A program made the position numbers and the translations under genes. A stretch of 64,000 nt of DNA from Meloidogyne chitwoodi. Taxonomy: Eukaryota > Nematoda > Chromadorea > Rhabditida > Meloidogynidae. Position 1 is the first letter of the stretch. Each line of letters starts with the position of its first letter. The stretch is taken from positions 806,001 to 870,000 of the forward strand of contig JACZZP010000014.1 of NCBI GenBank assembly GCA_015183035.1, in the 5' to 3' direction. This document shows positions 63,200 to 64,000 of the stretch, piece after piece. A model generated the notes under the pieces. The model ran no database searches. It had not been told where the DNA came from and saw only the letters and a program-made list of their open reading frames with translations.

Positions 63200-64000
63200 T
63201 AAAATAAAAGTTGAATAATTAATTTAAGTTTTGAATGTCGAAATCAATCAAATATTAATTACATAAAAAGCAACCTTATTAATAATATTAGTGTTATCGC
63301 CACCGTTTTTGCTTTGTCCGTTCGTGGCGATGATAATGTTTTTGTGATTTAACTTATATTGATGATTCTCCTTAATCGTTTTATCAGTTATCGTTTCCGT
63401 CGAATTCGCAATTCGAATAGTAGAGGTCGTAATTTTGTTGTAGAGGAAATAGAAGAAATAAAACTTTTGAAAATTTTGGATTCCTTGTAATTTGATAAAA
63501 ATTGATCAAATAACAAATTCTGATTTTGTTAATTTATTACAGTGATGTTTTTTAAATACGTTATATTCTTGATCGCTTTTAGATGCAAGTGAATAAAAGA
63601 AGAATAATGGAATAATTGACTGTTGCGATCAGCTGCTTATGTTCGTTGTTCTTGGAAGATTATGATGACTTTTCATGCACCTCTTGGGATTTGACAAGAG
63701 AGCTGATTAGGCTGCAAAAAAATGTGTAAAAAAAGTAGAATGGTAAAAATGAAAAAAATGAAAAATATATAAATGGAAAAAATAAAAATGAAGTGGCTTT
63801 ATCAAAAAATAAAATGAAAAATAAAATGACAATGCTTGAACAGTAAAAACGGTTGAAACAGTTTTGGTTTCTTCGAGCGTTTTTGATTTCTTTTTGTGAC
63901 ATCTCAAGTCTAGTTCGACTTTATGAGGTAATGGAAGAAAGGGAAAAACATGAATTTGTAAAAAGCGATATGTATTACATATGAGTGATGAGTAGAATGA
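63200..64000. other. 5' region of Gs-alpha gene
   Basis: Candidate upstream exon sequence (about 63287-63495), then AT-rich DNA to the window end. Two overlapping minus-strand frames at 63660-63907 are Phe-rich and show no domain. Confidence 0.45.

Noticed and set aside
63660..63907. Phe-rich minus-strand frames upstream of Gs-alpha
   Set aside because: Low-complexity reading of A/T-rich DNA without a domain; more likely promoter or 5' leader.

Overview
The window is nuclear DNA of a very AT-rich nematode, most likely a root-knot nematode (Meloidogyne) or a close tylenchid. This is inferred from short introns (mostly 35-60 bp, ending in TTTTAG or TTTAG), closely packed one-strand gene runs, a nuclear receptor with a nematode-type DNA-binding domain, asparagine-rich tracts coded by AAT, and many miniature inverted-repeat elements. 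Genes are intron-rich, so each CDS below is a gene span from proposed start to stop. Exons were joined by eye from reading frame and family similarity.

Layout. 1-2091: inositol-pentakisphosphate 2-kinase (+). 3229-7530: FAM91-type trafficking protein (+), with a Merlin-like element in an intron. 8139-8918: unrecognised membrane protein (+). 10375-12551: Asn-rich protein, tentatively scramblase-like (+). 12552-17106: AT-rich gene-poor stretch. 17107-19974: HNF4-type nuclear receptor (+) with an apparent homopolymer frameshift. 20704-24558: inverted-repeat elements, a 67-residue membrane protein with a head-to-head decayed copy, and a secreted Gly/Tyr peptide. 25284-38406: seven same-strand housekeeping genes: proteasome RPN12, replication factor C5, a CINP-like protein, a ceramide-transfer START protein, UDP-glucuronate decarboxylase, signal peptidase SPC12 and mitochondrial Lon. 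The first four are spaced 158-225 bp apart, as in a nematode operon.

39241-48175 (-): NUP160 and SEC63. 48332-49625: a nest of four hAT-like miniature elements. 49851-56869 (-): an SH3BGR-type protein with a large PEVK-like repeat tail, mitochondrial ribosomal protein L38 and an LDL-receptor class A membrane protein. 57532-57919 (+): a small membrane protein. 59282-62963 (-): the Gs-alpha subunit, with an unexplained open frame upstream of its start.

No complete novel multi-gene system was found. The most notable items are: a Merlin-like element inserted exactly at a 5' splice site whose target duplication copies the donor; the nested hAT-like elements with a target duplication readable at each level; the repeat-expanded SH3BGR protein; the inverted pseudogene pair; and a START-only ceramide-transfer protein lacking a PH domain. 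No tRNA, rRNA or CRISPR array was recognised.
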